DNA from: an uncultured Sphingomonadales bacterium
GTDB lineage: Bacteria > Pseudomonadota > Alphaproteobacteria > Sphingomonadales > Sphingomonadaceae
Direction: 5' to 3'
NCBI GenBank assembly: GCA_903958285.1
Contig: CAJBSR010000585.1
Span: forward strand, 1 to 15,580
DNA: 15,580 nt
Position numbers and translations under genes: made by a program. Of the stretch, positions 1 through 7,923 are shown in pieces; within the stretch, counting starts at the first letter, position 1; the number at the start of each line of letters is the position of its first letter. The notes under the pieces are model-generated. The model was given only the letters and a program-made list of their open reading frames with translations, was not told where the DNA came from and searched no databases.

Positions 1-630
1 CGACACGACCGCGCAAACGGCGGCGAACACAGCGAACGGCGCAAAGCGCATTACATAGCCGGTCAGCACCAGCATCACGTCGACAAGCGCATCGATGCCT
101 TTTTGCAGGGGTGCTGCTTTCTCTCCAATGGCGGTCATCGCAACGCCGAAGAAGACGGAGAAGACGACGATCTGGAGGATCGTGTTGGTCGCCATCGCAT
201 CGACGATGGACATGGGGATGATGTCACCCACAAACTTCTTCGCATCAAAGCTCGCCTGCGTGACACCTGCATCAGCGGTTGCCGGCGGCAGCTCCAGCCC
301 GATGCCGACACCCGGCTGGAACAGGTTCACCAGAATGAGACCGAGCGATAGCGACACAAGACTCGCCCCGATAAACCAGAGCATGGAGCGCAGCCCGACG
401 CGGCCAAGGGCCGCTGTATCCCCCATGTGCGAAATCCCGGCGACCAGCGTGCCGAAGACCAGCGGGGCGATGATCATCTTGATGAGCCGGAGGAAGGCAA
501 AGGTCACCAAGCCCAGATATTTGACGAGGCTTTCAATCGTTTCCGGCGATGCCGTTGCGTTGACGATGCTGCCCACAATGATGCCGAGCACCAGTGCAAT
601 GCCGATGTAAAGCGTCAGACGCTTGGCCAT
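1..630 (-). CDS. Dicarboxylate/amino-acid:cation symporter (DAACS family), N-terminal half, cut by window edge
   Basis: The minus-strand frame is open from an ATG at 630 to the window edge and gives 210 residues, about half of the family's usual 400-450. The protein is strongly hydrophobic with several membrane helices. It carries two stretches typical of the GltP/DctA family: KMIIAPLVFGTLVAGISHMG near residue 50 and MRFAPFAVFAAV near the break. The family imports C4-dicarboxylates or acidic amino acids together with Na+ or H+ across the inner membrane. The substrate cannot be told because the binding residues of the C-terminal half are outside the window. The start is supported by AGGGAG (641-646) ten bases upstream. 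The gene lies 86 bases downstream of the lipid kinase on the same strand; I see no clear terminator between them, so read-through is possible. Confidence 0.9.
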   Translation of the reverse strand, partial: MAKRLTLYIGIALVLGIIVGSIVNATASPETIESLVKYLGLVTFAFLRLIKMIIAPLVFGTLVAGISHMGDTAALGRVGLRSMLWFIGASLVSLSLGLILVNLFQPGVGIGLELPPATADAGVTQASFDAKKFVGDIIPMSIVDAMATNTILQIVVFSVFFGVAMTAIGEKAAPLQKGIDALVDVMLVLTGYVMRFAPFAVFAAVCAVVS

Positions 631-716
631 GAAATGTTCGCTCCCTGATATCTTTTATATGTTTGCAATGGACGCGATTGCGGCGCCTGCGTCAAGGCCC
701 ACCAAGTGCGAGAGGA

Positions 717-1574
717 TCAGTGCAGCCGCAGCCTTTTGTCCGAAATGCTGATCTTGACGGGTAAGGTCCCCAAATCGTCCCCATCGGCCTGTATGGGCCA
801 AGGCTCTTCGCTGGTGATCTCCAGCTCGGTGCAGGTCAGAGGGATCAGGTTGGCGCGGTCCTCTAGTGGCCGGCCGGCCATGACGCCGCGGATGAAGCGC
901 CAAAAATCCTTTCGGGTCGCAGATTTGAGCGCCAGCACATGGAGCTTGGCGCCCGTCCGCCGGGCTTCAGGTGCGAAGGTATAGGGCCCGGCATAATAGA
1001 CGCCCTTGGCGATATAGACGGCCTCGCACGCATAGGATTTGCCGTCTGCCTTGATCGTCAGCTGCGGGCGTTTCCACCGACCTAAAAACCTTAGCATCGC
1101 AATGACATAGGCGTAACGACCGATCCGGTCCTTCAGCTTGAGCGAGACGCCCGCCACGGCATGCGAATCCGGACCGACGCTGGCGCAGCCGAAGAACATC
1201 TCGCCATTGATGGTCGCTGGCACATGGAGTTGCGGCTTGACCTGGTTGAGCGCTGCATAAGCGAAGTCGTCGGGATTGGTCGGGCCGCCAATTTCGAGGT
1301 GCAGCAGATTGACTGTCCCCATCGGGAAGCAGGCGACCGGCAGGTCCCGTCCGCTCGCGAGCAGCGCCATTGCGGCATGGCGCAACGTTCCGTCGCCTCC
1401 GGCTACGACCAGAAGATCGGCGTCATCCTCAATCCGCAGCTGACGCCCCGGCCCGATATGCGCCAGTGTTACGCGGGCGCCCTGTCGACGGAAGGCTTCA
1501 CGCAGGTCCAGGATGCGGGTGGCACTATAGCCCCCCGCATCGGGATTGACGACAAGTTGCACGCGTGCGGCCAT
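717..1574 (-). CDS. Diacylglycerol kinase-catalytic-domain lipid kinase (YegS/BmrU/LCB5-like)
   Basis: The 285-residue protein has the hallmarks of the DAGK catalytic family: an N-terminal VVNPDAGG stretch (about 8-15), the nucleotide-binding GGDGT motif (59-63) within VVAGGDGTLRHA, and PMGTVN (84-89), matching the family's GT-x-N loop. A C-terminal beta-rich domain of the YegS type follows. Family members phosphorylate diacylglycerol, sphingoid bases or related lipids with ATP at the inner face of the membrane; the substrate cannot be read from the sequence. Because many sphingomonads make sphingolipids, a sphingoid-base kinase is an alternative, but this is inference only. The start codon follows the stop of the upstream Mur ligase after three bases (TAG-ACC-ATG), so the two genes are almost certainly co-transcribed and probably translationally coupled. 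Confidence 0.88.
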   Translation of the reverse strand: MAARVQLVVNPDAGGYSATRILDLREAFRRQGARVTLAHIGPGRQLRIEDDADLLVVAGGDGTLRHAAMALLASGRDLPVACFPMGTVNLLHLEIGGPTNPDDFAYAALNQVKPQLHVPATINGEMFFGCASVGPDSHAVAGVSLKLKDRIGRYAYVIAMLRFLGRWKRPQLTIKADGKSYACEAVYIAKGVYYAGPYTFAPEARRTGAKLHVLALKSATRKDFWRFIRGVMAGRPLEDRANLIPLTCTELEITSEEPWPIQADGDDLGTLPVKISISDKRLRLH

Positions 1575-1577
1575 GGT

Positions 1578-2948
1578 CTAGCGGTCCAGCCTATCGACGA
1601 TGGATTGGGCAAAGGCGGAAAGCGTATCGTCTCGCGCCCCCATCACGATGATGCGATCGCCCGGCTTTGCAATAACGGCCAGCCGGTCACCGCAGGCCTC
1701 CCGGCTGGCGAAATGCTCTGCGCGTTTCCCCATGGCCGACACGCCGTCGACGATCGTCTCACTCCCGACCGAGCGGTCGACTGTTCCACCGAAATAGACA
1801 GGGTCACACAGGATGAGGACATCATCCTCCAACATGAGATTGGCAAAGCTTGTCGTCAGTTCGCGGCCCATCTGCTTGAGCGGTCCATAACCATGTGGCT
1901 GGAAGAAGATGAGCAACCGTCCGGGAAAGGCGTGCAACGTGTTGAGTGTTGCAGAGATTTTGTCAGGGTTGTGGCCGAAATCGTCGATCACCGTCACACC
2001 ATTGGTCGTGCCGACAATGTCCATGCGGCGCTTGAGCCCCGTAAAGTCGCCAAGAACGCGGGCGGCGTCTTCCAATGAAATTCCCGCGGCTGTAGCGGCT
2101 GCCAGCGCTGCCAAAGCATTGGACGCATTATGCCGTCCGGGCACTTTGAGCGAGACAGGCACGCCATTCACAAGAAAGTCGATGCCATCCGGGCGTTCCG
2201 TCACGTCGCTGGCCAACAGGTCCGCTGCGGTTCCGCCCAGCGAGTAGGTGACGGCATTGCCGCGCGGCAGACGGGCGACCTCTTTGTTATCGAGATTGAG
2301 GACGGCCACACCGGCCTTCACGATGAAATCGCCAAAGAGGGCACGCAGTTCGTCCATCGATTTATGGTCGAGCGCGATGTTGTTCAGAACAGCGATATCG
2401 GGCGTGTAGAGCGCGATAGAGCCATCACTTTCATCGACTTCGCTGATGAAGGTGTCTCCGGCCCCGACGAGGGCGCTGGCGAAGGGCGCATCAGGTGTGG
2501 CGAAGTTCTTCATCACAGCCCCGTTCATGACGGTCGGGTCTCGGTCCAGCGCATGGAAGATCCAGCCGATCATGCCGGTGACAGTGGATTTGCCGCTGGT
2601 GCCGCCTACAGCGATGCCCTGCTTGGCCCCGTTGAACAGGTCCGCAAGCAAGTCCGCACGGCGCATCCGCTGCGCGCCGACGGTGGTGGCAGCGATGATG
2701 TCAGGTACCGTGTCTTCGACTGCTGCTGACGCAACAACGATCTGTTCGGCCCGCGTGATGCCGCTGCCATCCTGCGAAAAAAGGTCGATGCCCTTGCTGC
2801 GCAGCCAGTCAAACTTTGGCGCTGTGCGGCCCTGGTCGAGCGCACGGTCCGACCCCGCGACGCGGTGGCCTTGCCCAGCGACAATCAATGCGAGTGGCAT
2901 CATGCCGGACCCGCCGATGCCACAGAAGAAATAGTCTTTCACTGCCAT
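1578..2948 (-). CDS. MurC-like Mur ligase family protein (divergent paralogue)
   Basis: The 456-residue protein has the three-domain Mur ligase layout. Seen in order: an N-terminal nucleotide-fold glycine loop CGIGGSGM (9-16), the ATP loop GGTSGKST (115-122), the MurC-like DESDGS (172-177) followed by NNIALDH (189-195), the GRHNASNA loop (271-278), and RRMD plus DDFGHNP (322-328) in the C-terminal domain. Mur ligases join amino acids or peptides to UDP-MurNAc using ATP. Overall it resembles MurC (UDP-MurNAc:L-alanine ligase) more than the recycling ligase Mpl, but key motifs differ from the MurC norm (GTHGKTT, DDYAHHP). It also sits outside any division/wall cluster and next to a lipid kinase. 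It is therefore probably a second, non-housekeeping ligase with an unknown acceptor. A weak AAGG lies about seven bases before the ATG. Mur-family membership is sure; the substrate is not. Confidence 0.85.
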   Translation of the reverse strand: MAVKDYFFCGIGGSGMMPLALIVAGQGHRVAGSDRALDQGRTAPKFDWLRSKGIDLFSQDGSGITRAEQIVVASAAVEDTVPDIIAATTVGAQRMRRADLLADLFNGAKQGIAVGGTSGKSTVTGMIGWIFHALDRDPTVMNGAVMKNFATPDAPFASALVGAGDTFISEVDESDGSIALYTPDIAVLNNIALDHKSMDELRALFGDFIVKAGVAVLNLDNKEVARLPRGNAVTYSLGGTAADLLASDVTERPDGIDFLVNGVPVSLKVPGRHNASNALAALAAATAAGISLEDAARVLGDFTGLKRRMDIVGTTNGVTVIDDFGHNPDKISATLNTLHAFPGRLLIFFQPHGYGPLKQMGRELTTSFANLMLEDDVLILCDPVYFGGTVDRSVGSETIVDGVSAMGKRAEHFASREACGDRLAVIAKPGDRIIVMGARDDTLSAFAQSIVDRLDR

Positions 2949-2990
2949 CGGCGGGCCTTGCCAACTGCGCCCGCCAATGTCGAGTGCGTT

Positions 2991-4175
2991 TCAGACCAGT
3001 TCGACAGCGATTGCGGTGCCTTCACCACCCCCGATGCAGAGCGAGGCGACGCCCTTCTTCAGGCCGCGGTTCTGGAGGGCTGCGATCAGCGTCGCAATGA
3101 TGCGGGCGCCAGACGCGCCGATGGGGTGGCCAAGCGCCGTCGCGCCGCCGTTGACGTTGAGCTTTTCAACAGGGATGCCCAGTTCCTTCATCGCAATCAT
3201 CGGGACCATCGCAAAGGCTTCGTTGATTTCGAACAGGTCGACATCGTCCACTGACCAACCGGCCTTTTCCAGTGCCTTGCGGATGGCAGGCACGGGCGCC
3301 GAGGTGAATTTGGCGGGTTCCTGGCTGTTGGTTGCCCAAGCGATGATGCGCGCGGCAATGGGCAGGCCCTGCGCCTTGGCGACGCTTTCCTTCGTGACAA
3401 CGAGGGCGGCGGCACCGTCTGAGATGGAGGAAGCGTTGGCGGCGGTGATCGTGCCGTCCTTGGCAAAAGCGGGCTTCAGGGTCGGGATTTTCTCCGGCTT
3501 GGCATTGCCGGGCTGTTCGTCGACTTCCACCACGCTGACACCGCTGCGGCCGGCAACTTCGACGGCCACAATTTCACGCGTGAACGCGCCGGACGCGATG
3601 GCGTCCTTGGCACGAGAGAGCGAGCGCAGCGCATATTCGTCCTGCTGTTCGCGGGTGAACTGATATTCGGTGCAGGTTTCTTCAGCAAAGCTGCCCATGG
3701 CGCGGCCTGGCTCATAGGCGTCTTCAAGCCCATCAAGGAACATCGAGTCCTTCAAGCTGTCATGGCCGAGGCGCGCGCCGGAACGGTGCTTGGTGAGCAT
3801 ATAGGGCGCATTGGTCATGCTCTCCATGCCGCCCGCCACGACGATATCCGATGTGCCCGCGATGATCGCTTCGGCAGCCATCATCGTTGCCTTCATGCCG
3901 GACCCGCAGACCTTGTTGATCGTTGTGGCACCCGTTGATAGCGGAAGGCCCGCGCCGATGGAGGCTTGCCGAGCCGGGGCCTGACCCAATGCGCCGGGCA
4001 ACACACAGCCCATGATCACCTGATCGATGGCGTCCAATGAAACGCCGGCGCGCTCGACAGCGGCCTTGATGGCGATAGAGCCGAGCTTGGTCGCGGGAAC
4101 GGACGACAAGGCACCCTGCATACCCCCCATTGGGGTGCGGGCGTAAGCGGCGATAACGACGGGATCGATGGTCAT
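2991..4175 (-). CDS. Acetyl-CoA C-acyltransferase (thiolase)
   Basis: This is a complete thiolase of 394 residues, the usual family length. The nucleophilic cysteine is C90 in KVCGSGMKA, the catalytic histidine is H350 in GGATALGHPIGASGAR, and the second catalytic cysteine is C380 in CIGGGEGTA. The NEAFA motif (318-322) is also present. It either condenses two acetyl-CoA to acetoacetyl-CoA or cleaves 3-ketoacyl-CoA; the chain-length preference cannot be read from the sequence, so a beta-oxidation role and a PHB/ketone role both remain open. I chose the ATG at 4175 because AGGA lies eight bases upstream and the protein then begins MTIDPVVIAAYARTP, as in relatives. An in-frame TTG at 4202 would add nine residues. 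It is divergent from the monooxygenase gene, which hints at a shared catabolic role. Confidence 0.93.
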   Translation of the reverse strand: MTIDPVVIAAYARTPMGGMQGALSSVPATKLGSIAIKAAVERAGVSLDAIDQVIMGCVLPGALGQAPARQASIGAGLPLSTGATTINKVCGSGMKATMMAAEAIIAGTSDIVVAGGMESMTNAPYMLTKHRSGARLGHDSLKDSMFLDGLEDAYEPGRAMGSFAEETCTEYQFTREQQDEYALRSLSRAKDAIASGAFTREIVAVEVAGRSGVSVVEVDEQPGNAKPEKIPTLKPAFAKDGTITAANASSISDGAAALVVTKESVAKAQGLPIAARIIAWATNSQEPAKFTSAPVPAIRKALEKAGWSVDDVDLFEINEAFAMVPMIAMKELGIPVEKLNVNGGATALGHPIGASGARIIATLIAALQNRGLKKGVASLCIGGGEGTAIAVELV

Positions 4176-4198
4176 TTCGGCAATCCTTTCCAAACGAC

Positions 4199-4285
4199 TC
4201 AAGCTTCAATGTTGGCGCCGCTCTCCCGCAACGCGGCTGCGAATTCAAGCAGAAGTTTTTGCAGCGCAACATGGCCTGACCGCAC
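4199..4285 (-). other. Possible 28-codon small ORF upstream of the thiolase
   Basis: A GTG-started frame of 28 codons ends in TGA 23 bases before the thiolase start. Its product would be an alanine/leucine-rich segment (VALQKLLLEFAAALRESG in the middle) with amphipathic-helix character. A purine-rich GGGTGAAAAG stretch precedes the GTG. It could be a short leader peptide, a decayed gene end, or a chance frame; nothing in the sequence decides between these. Confidence 0.15.
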
Positions 4286-4322
4286 AGCTTTTCACCCGTT
4301 GATACTGGTGCATGTGACAAGG

Positions 4323-4336
4323 TTGATTTCAGTCAA
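4323..4336. promoter_or_regulatory. Short inverted repeat in the thiolase/monooxygenase divergent promoter region
   Basis: The 218-base divergent region (4176-4393) holds TTGA-N6-TCAA, a small imperfect palindrome about 58 bases before the monooxygenase start codon. The 50 bases nearest the monooxygenase are AT-rich compared with the surroundings, as expected for a promoter. It could be an operator for a dimeric regulator, but no regulator gene is adjacent and the arms are only 4 bp, so chance is quite possible. Confidence 0.2.
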
Positions 4337-4393
4337 TGTGCCCGTCATCATCTTATCTGAAAATACAAAAACAACAGTGAGAGAGGGTAGAGG

Positions 4394-5902
4394 ATGCTCG
4401 ACACAGTCGAACGGCCGCGCGAAGCGGAAGGCACGAATGACGTTACGCATTTCGACGTTTTGATTGCGGGTGCAGGCATTTCCGGCATCGGATCGGCCGT
4501 CCATCTTCTGGAGCAGTCCCCCGGCAAAACCTTTGCGATTCTCGACTCGAAGGATACATTTGGCGGCACGTGGGACACGCACAAATATCCCGGCGTCCGC
4601 TCCGACTCAGATCTCTACACTTTCGGTTATCGGTTTAAGCCTTGGGTGGGCGCGCCAATCGCGTCCGCCGAAGAGATCCTGAAATATATGGGCGAGGTGA
4701 TTGAGGAGAACGATCTCAACCCGCACATCCGCTATGGTCATACCATCACGCATTGCAGCTTTTCGCGCGCAACCAACCTGTGGACCGTTGAAGCGCTCAG
4801 CAAGGCCGACGGGAAAACCCACAGCTTTACCTGCAACTTCCTGTGGATGTGCCAAGGCTATTATAACCATCACGACCCCTACATTCCGGACTGGCAGGGC
4901 ATGTCCGACTATAAGGGGCTCTTCATCCATGCGATGAAATGGTCACCCGATATTGATGTGACGGGCAAGAAGGTCCTCGTCATCGGCTCCGGCGCAACTG
5001 CCGCCACCGTGATCCCTGCGATGGCCGGCAAGGCCGCGCATGTGACGATGCTCCAGCGCTCCCCCACCTATTTCTTTTGCAGCCCGAACCAGAATGAATT
5101 GGCAGACCGGCTGCGTGAGATTGGAATTGATGAACCGACCATCCACCGCGTCGTGCGCCAACAGATCCTTTACGATCAGGATGTCCTCACCAAGCGCTGC
5201 CTTGAGGAGCCGGATGCCGTCGTTGAGGAATTGCGCGCGCTGATCCGTATGTATGGCGGGGAAGACTTCCCGTTTGAACCGCACTTCACGCCCAAATATC
5301 GCCCCTGGCAGCAGCGTCTGGCCTTTTGTCCGGATGGTGACATTTTCCAGGCGGCGGCCAAGGGTCAGGTCAGTGTGGTCACAGACCATATCGAACGCTT
5401 CACCGAAAAGGGCATCTTGCTCAAATCCGGCGAAGAGCTGGAAGCCGACATCATCATGGCGGCGACGGGCTTTAAGCTCTCGGTGCTCGGCGACATTCCG
5501 TTTGAGGTTGATGGCAAGTCTGTCGATTGGTCGGAAACCGTCAACTATCGCGGCATGATGTTTACAGGCGTGCCCAACATGCTTTGGGTGTTCGGCTATT
5601 TCCGGGCCAGCTGGACGCTGCGCGTAGACATCCTCGGCGATTTCGTAACGAAGCTGCTGAACAAGATGTCGGGGCAAGGCGCAAAGCGTGTCGAGGTCCA
5701 ACTGCGACCGGAAGACCACAATATGCCGCTCTTGCCGTGGATTGAGGAAGACAATTTCAACCCCGGTTATCTGGCGCGCGACATCCACAAAATGCCACGC
5801 CGTGGCGATAAGCCGGAGTGGCGGCACAATCAGGATTATTGGATCGAGAAGGACGAGATCCCGGCGATCAACCTTGATGGCGCAGAGTTCGTCTACAGTT
5901 GA
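4394..5902 (+). CDS. FAD/NAD(P)-dependent monooxygenase, Baeyer-Villiger type
   Basis: The 502-residue flavoprotein has two Rossmann dinucleotide folds: GAGISG (26-31) for FAD and GSGATA (198-203) for NADPH. Between them lies YKGLFIHAMKW (173-183), which matches the Baeyer-Villiger fingerprint FxGxxxHxxxW with Tyr in place of the first Phe. Also visible are FGGTWDTHKYPGVRSDSD (56-73), typical of the group, and the ATG-type motif MAATGF (355-360). Enzymes of this class insert oxygen next to a ketone to give an ester or lactone, using NADPH and O2 in the cytoplasm. The substrate is unknown; a cyclic or aliphatic ketone is a family-based guess. A GAGAGGGTAGAGG stretch directly before the ATG serves as the ribosome binding site. 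The gene is single, divergent from the thiolase, and ends just before a strong terminator. Confidence 0.9.
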   Translation: MLDTVERPREAEGTNDVTHFDVLIAGAGISGIGSAVHLLEQSPGKTFAILDSKDTFGGTWDTHKYPGVRSDSDLYTFGYRFKPWVGAPIASAEEILKYMGEVIEENDLNPHIRYGHTITHCSFSRATNLWTVEALSKADGKTHSFTCNFLWMCQGYYNHHDPYIPDWQGMSDYKGLFIHAMKWSPDIDVTGKKVLVIGSGATAATVIPAMAGKAAHVTMLQRSPTYFFCSPNQNELADRLREIGIDEPTIHRVVRQQILYDQDVLTKRCLEEPDAVVEELRALIRMYGGEDFPFEPHFTPKYRPWQQRLAFCPDGDIFQAAAKGQVSVVTDHIERFTEKGILLKSGEELEADIIMAATGFKLSVLGDIPFEVDGKSVDWSETVNYRGMMFTGVPNMLWVFGYFRASWTLRVDILGDFVTKLLNKMSGQGAKRVEVQLRPEDHNMPLLPWIEEDNFNPGYLARDIHKMPRRGDKPEWRHNQDYWIEKDEIPAINLDGAEFVYS

Positions 5903-5908
5903 AAAAAG

Positions 5909-5950
5909 AGCGGGCGGGGATCGGTGATGATCCCCGCCCGCTTAACTTTT
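5909..5950. terminator. Bidirectional rho-independent terminator
   Basis: A perfect 14-bp GC-rich stem (5909-5922 with 5929-5942) encloses the six-base loop GGTGAT. On the plus strand it is followed by TTAACTTTTT. On the minus strand the complementary side reads out into CTTTTTTC. It lies between the converging monooxygenase (stop at 5902) and rpoH (stop at 5973) and should terminate both. Confidence 0.9.
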
Positions 5951-5972
5951 TAAATCAGGGCCTTGGTTTCAA

Positions 5973-6896
5973 TCAGGCGGCTGCGGGCAGAAGGTGCCGT
6001 TCCCCCGCAATCCGCATCATCGCCTTTTGCAGCTTTTCAAAGGCGCGCACCTCAATTTGCCGAACGCGTTCGCGGGAGACGCCAAATTCCTGGCTCAATT
6101 CTTCCAGCGTGCGGGGTTCATCGACCAGACGGCGGTCGGTCAGGATCTGCTTTTCACGATCGGTCAGATTCTGCATCGCCTCGATGAGGAGGGCGTGCCG
6201 CTGAATGCGTTCTTCCGCGTCGGCCACGATCTCATCCTGCAACGGACCGCCGTCGACAAGCGTGTCCTGCCACTGGCCTTCGCCATCTTCGTTGAGCGAG
6301 ACGTTGAGCGAGGTATCGCCGCCGCCAAGCATCCGGCGGTTCATGCTGATGACTTCGTCTTCCGTCACGCCAAGGTCGGTTGCGATTTTGCGCACGTCTT
6401 CCGGGCGAAGATCGCCATCCTCGTAGGCTTCGAGGTTTTTCTTCATCCGGCGCAGGTTGAAGAACAGCTTCTTTTGCGCCGCCGTCGTGCCAAGCTTCAC
6501 AAGGCTCCACGACCGCAGGATGAATTCCTGGATCGACGCCTTGATCCACCACATGGCGTAAGTGGCGACGCGGAAGCCGCGATCTGCCTCAAATTTCTTC
6601 ACGCCCTGCATCAGGCCGATATTGCCTTCCGCGATCAACTCGCTGACGGGCAGGCCATAGCCACGATAGCCCATGGCGATTTTGGCGACGAGGCGCAGAT
6701 GCGACGTCACCAGCTTGGCAGCCGCCTCCGGATCCTGATGCTCCTCGAACCGCTTGGCGAGCATATATTCCTCTTCTGCAGTCAGAATCGGGAACTTCTT
6801 GATCTCTGCCAAATAGCGGTTGAGTCCATCCTCGCTGTTGAGCGCAGGAATGGTGCTCGCACTTTTTCGTTTCACAGCCAGCGCTTTGCCGGTCAT
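5973..6896 (-). CDS. rpoH: Heat-shock RNA polymerase sigma factor RpoH (sigma-32)
   Basis: This is a 307-residue group-3 sigma factor. Region 2 includes GYRGYGLPVSELIAEGNIGL (76-95) and ATYAMWWIKASIQEFILRSW (111-130). The RpoH box QKKLFFNLR (141-149) is diagnostic of sigma-32. Region 4 shows LTDREKQIL and the helix-turn-helix TLEELSQEFGVSRERVRQIE (263-282). It directs transcription of chaperone and protease genes on heat or unfolded-protein stress. I prefer the ATG at 6896: AGGGAG sits seven bases upstream, and about 24 residues then precede the conserved GLNRYL, as in relatives. An upstream ATG at 6953 overlaps the rluD stop as ATGA and would give 326 residues. It lies downstream of rluD and carries a leader hairpin. 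Confidence 0.95.
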   Translation of the reverse strand: MTGKALAVKRKSASTIPALNSEDGLNRYLAEIKKFPILTAEEEYMLAKRFEEHQDPEAAAKLVTSHLRLVAKIAMGYRGYGLPVSELIAEGNIGLMQGVKKFEADRGFRVATYAMWWIKASIQEFILRSWSLVKLGTTAAQKKLFFNLRRMKKNLEAYEDGDLRPEDVRKIATDLGVTEDEVISMNRRMLGGGDTSLNVSLNEDGEGQWQDTLVDGGPLQDEIVADAEERIQRHALLIEAMQNLTDREKQILTDRRLVDEPRTLEELSQEFGVSRERVRQIEVRAFEKLQKAMMRIAGERHLLPAAA

Positions 6897-6912
6897 TTTA
6901 ATCTCCCTGTCC

Positions 6913-6938
6913 GCAGTTCCCTTAATCGGTGGAACTGC
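6913..6938 (-). promoter_or_regulatory. Inverted repeat/hairpin in the rpoH leader
   Basis: In the rluD-rpoH gap the mRNA-sense strand contains GCAGTTCC, a ten-base loop and GGAACTGC: a perfect 8-bp stem extendable by a U-G pair. It ends four bases before the AGGGAG ribosome binding site (6903-6908). No T-tract follows, so a terminator is unlikely. It may be an RNA regulatory hairpin or a protein-binding palindrome controlling rpoH. Confidence 0.5.
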
Positions 6939-6949
6939 ATCAGACTTTG

Positions 6950-7906
6950 TCATGATACCCGTAGGTAGCTTAACAGTTGCTGCATATCAGATGGGATGGG
7001 ACTGTCGAAAGTTAAAGTCCCCCCGGTGATCGGATGAACAAATCCTAATCTTGCCGCATGCAGGGCCTGTCTGGCGAACTCCAAACGCTTCAGAACCTCG
7101 CGATGTTCCGAGCGGGAGCGACCATAAACGGGATCGCCCAAAAGGGGGTGGCCGATGGACGCCATGTGGACGCGCACCTGATGCGTGCGGCCAGTTTCAA
7201 GCTGGCATTCTATGAGCGCCGCCTGCTTCAGTGTTTCCACCAACCGCCAATGGGTGACCGCCCGTTTGCCGCGCCCGACGCTGACAATGGCGATCTTCTT
7301 CCGGTCGGTAGACGATCGCGCAAGATTGGCGTCTACCGTGCCTGATCCGGTCTTGGGTAGCCCTGCGACAATCGCTGCATAACGCCGTTCAATGCTGTGC
7401 TTGGCAAATTGGGCAGCGAGGCCTTCATGCGCGGGATCAGTTTTGGCGACCACAAGGAGGCCGGACGTGTCCTTGTCGATCCGGTGGACAATGCCGGGCC
7501 GCGCGACTCCGCCAATGCCGGAGAGGCGACCGTGGCAATGATGGAGCAAGGCGTTGACCATCGTTCCATCGTAATTACCGGCGGCCGGATGGACGACCAT
7601 TCCGGCGGGTTTATCGACGACGAGCAGATGATCATCCTCGAACACGATCTCAATGGGGATGTCCTGTGCTTCATTGTGCGCAACGGCAGGTGGCGGCACG
7701 GATATGCTGAACGACGCGCCTTCCTTGGCTTTGGCAGAAGGGTCTCGGGAGAGTTGCCCGCCACTGGTCACCTGACCCGACGAAATGAGCGCCTTCAGCC
7801 GTTCGCGCGAATAGGTTGGCAGCAGGGCCGCGAGTGCGCGGTCAAGCCGCCAGCCTGCCATTTCAGCGGGGATTGTTACCTGTTCTTGGATTGTGCCATC
7901 GCTCAT
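6950..7906 (-). CDS. rluD: RluA/RluD-family 23S rRNA pseudouridine synthase
   Basis: The 318-residue protein has an N-terminal S4 RNA-binding domain (about 17-65, GWRLDRALAALLPTYSRERL) followed by the pseudouridine synthase core. The core includes the family motif GIVHRIDKDTSGLLVVAK (138-155) with catalytic D144. Later motifs RTHQVRVHMASIGHPLLGDP and LHAARLGFVHP are typical of RluD. It isomerises uridines in a 23S rRNA helix, which supports large-subunit assembly. I chose the ATG at 7906, which has AAGG about nine bases upstream; the open frame runs to 8125, but the added N-terminus overlaps the divergent JAMM gene and lacks family similarity. Its stop overlaps a possible upstream rpoH start as ATGA. 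Assignment to RluD rather than another RluA-type enzyme is likely from length plus the S4 domain. Confidence 0.92.
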   Translation of the reverse strand: MSDGTIQEQVTIPAEMAGWRLDRALAALLPTYSRERLKALISSGQVTSGGQLSRDPSAKAKEGASFSISVPPPAVAHNEAQDIPIEIVFEDDHLLVVDKPAGMVVHPAAGNYDGTMVNALLHHCHGRLSGIGGVARPGIVHRIDKDTSGLLVVAKTDPAHEGLAAQFAKHSIERRYAAIVAGLPKTGSGTVDANLARSSTDRKKIAIVSVGRGKRAVTHWRLVETLKQAALIECQLETGRTHQVRVHMASIGHPLLGDPVYGRSRSEHREVLKRLEFARQALHAARLGFVHPITGGTLTFDSPIPSDMQQLLSYLRVS

Positions 7907-7923
7907 GCAATAGCCTTGCGCCC

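Noticed and set aside
1161..2078. 305-codon plus-strand open frame opposite the lipid kinase and Mur ligase
   Set aside because: It is an antisense shadow of two well-supported genes; its product is rich in H, R, D and G with no recognisable motif.
4943..5827. 294-codon minus-strand open frame opposite the monooxygenase
   Set aside because: It mirrors the conserved monooxygenase codons and has no motif or start support.
5943..5955. TTAA-N4-TTAA resembling a CtrA box (TTAA-N7-TTAA)
   Set aside because: The spacing is wrong and it lies in the terminator tail between converging genes.
5994..6968. 324-codon plus-strand open frame opposite rpoH
   Set aside because: It is antisense to a clear sigma factor; long opposite frames are expected at this GC content.
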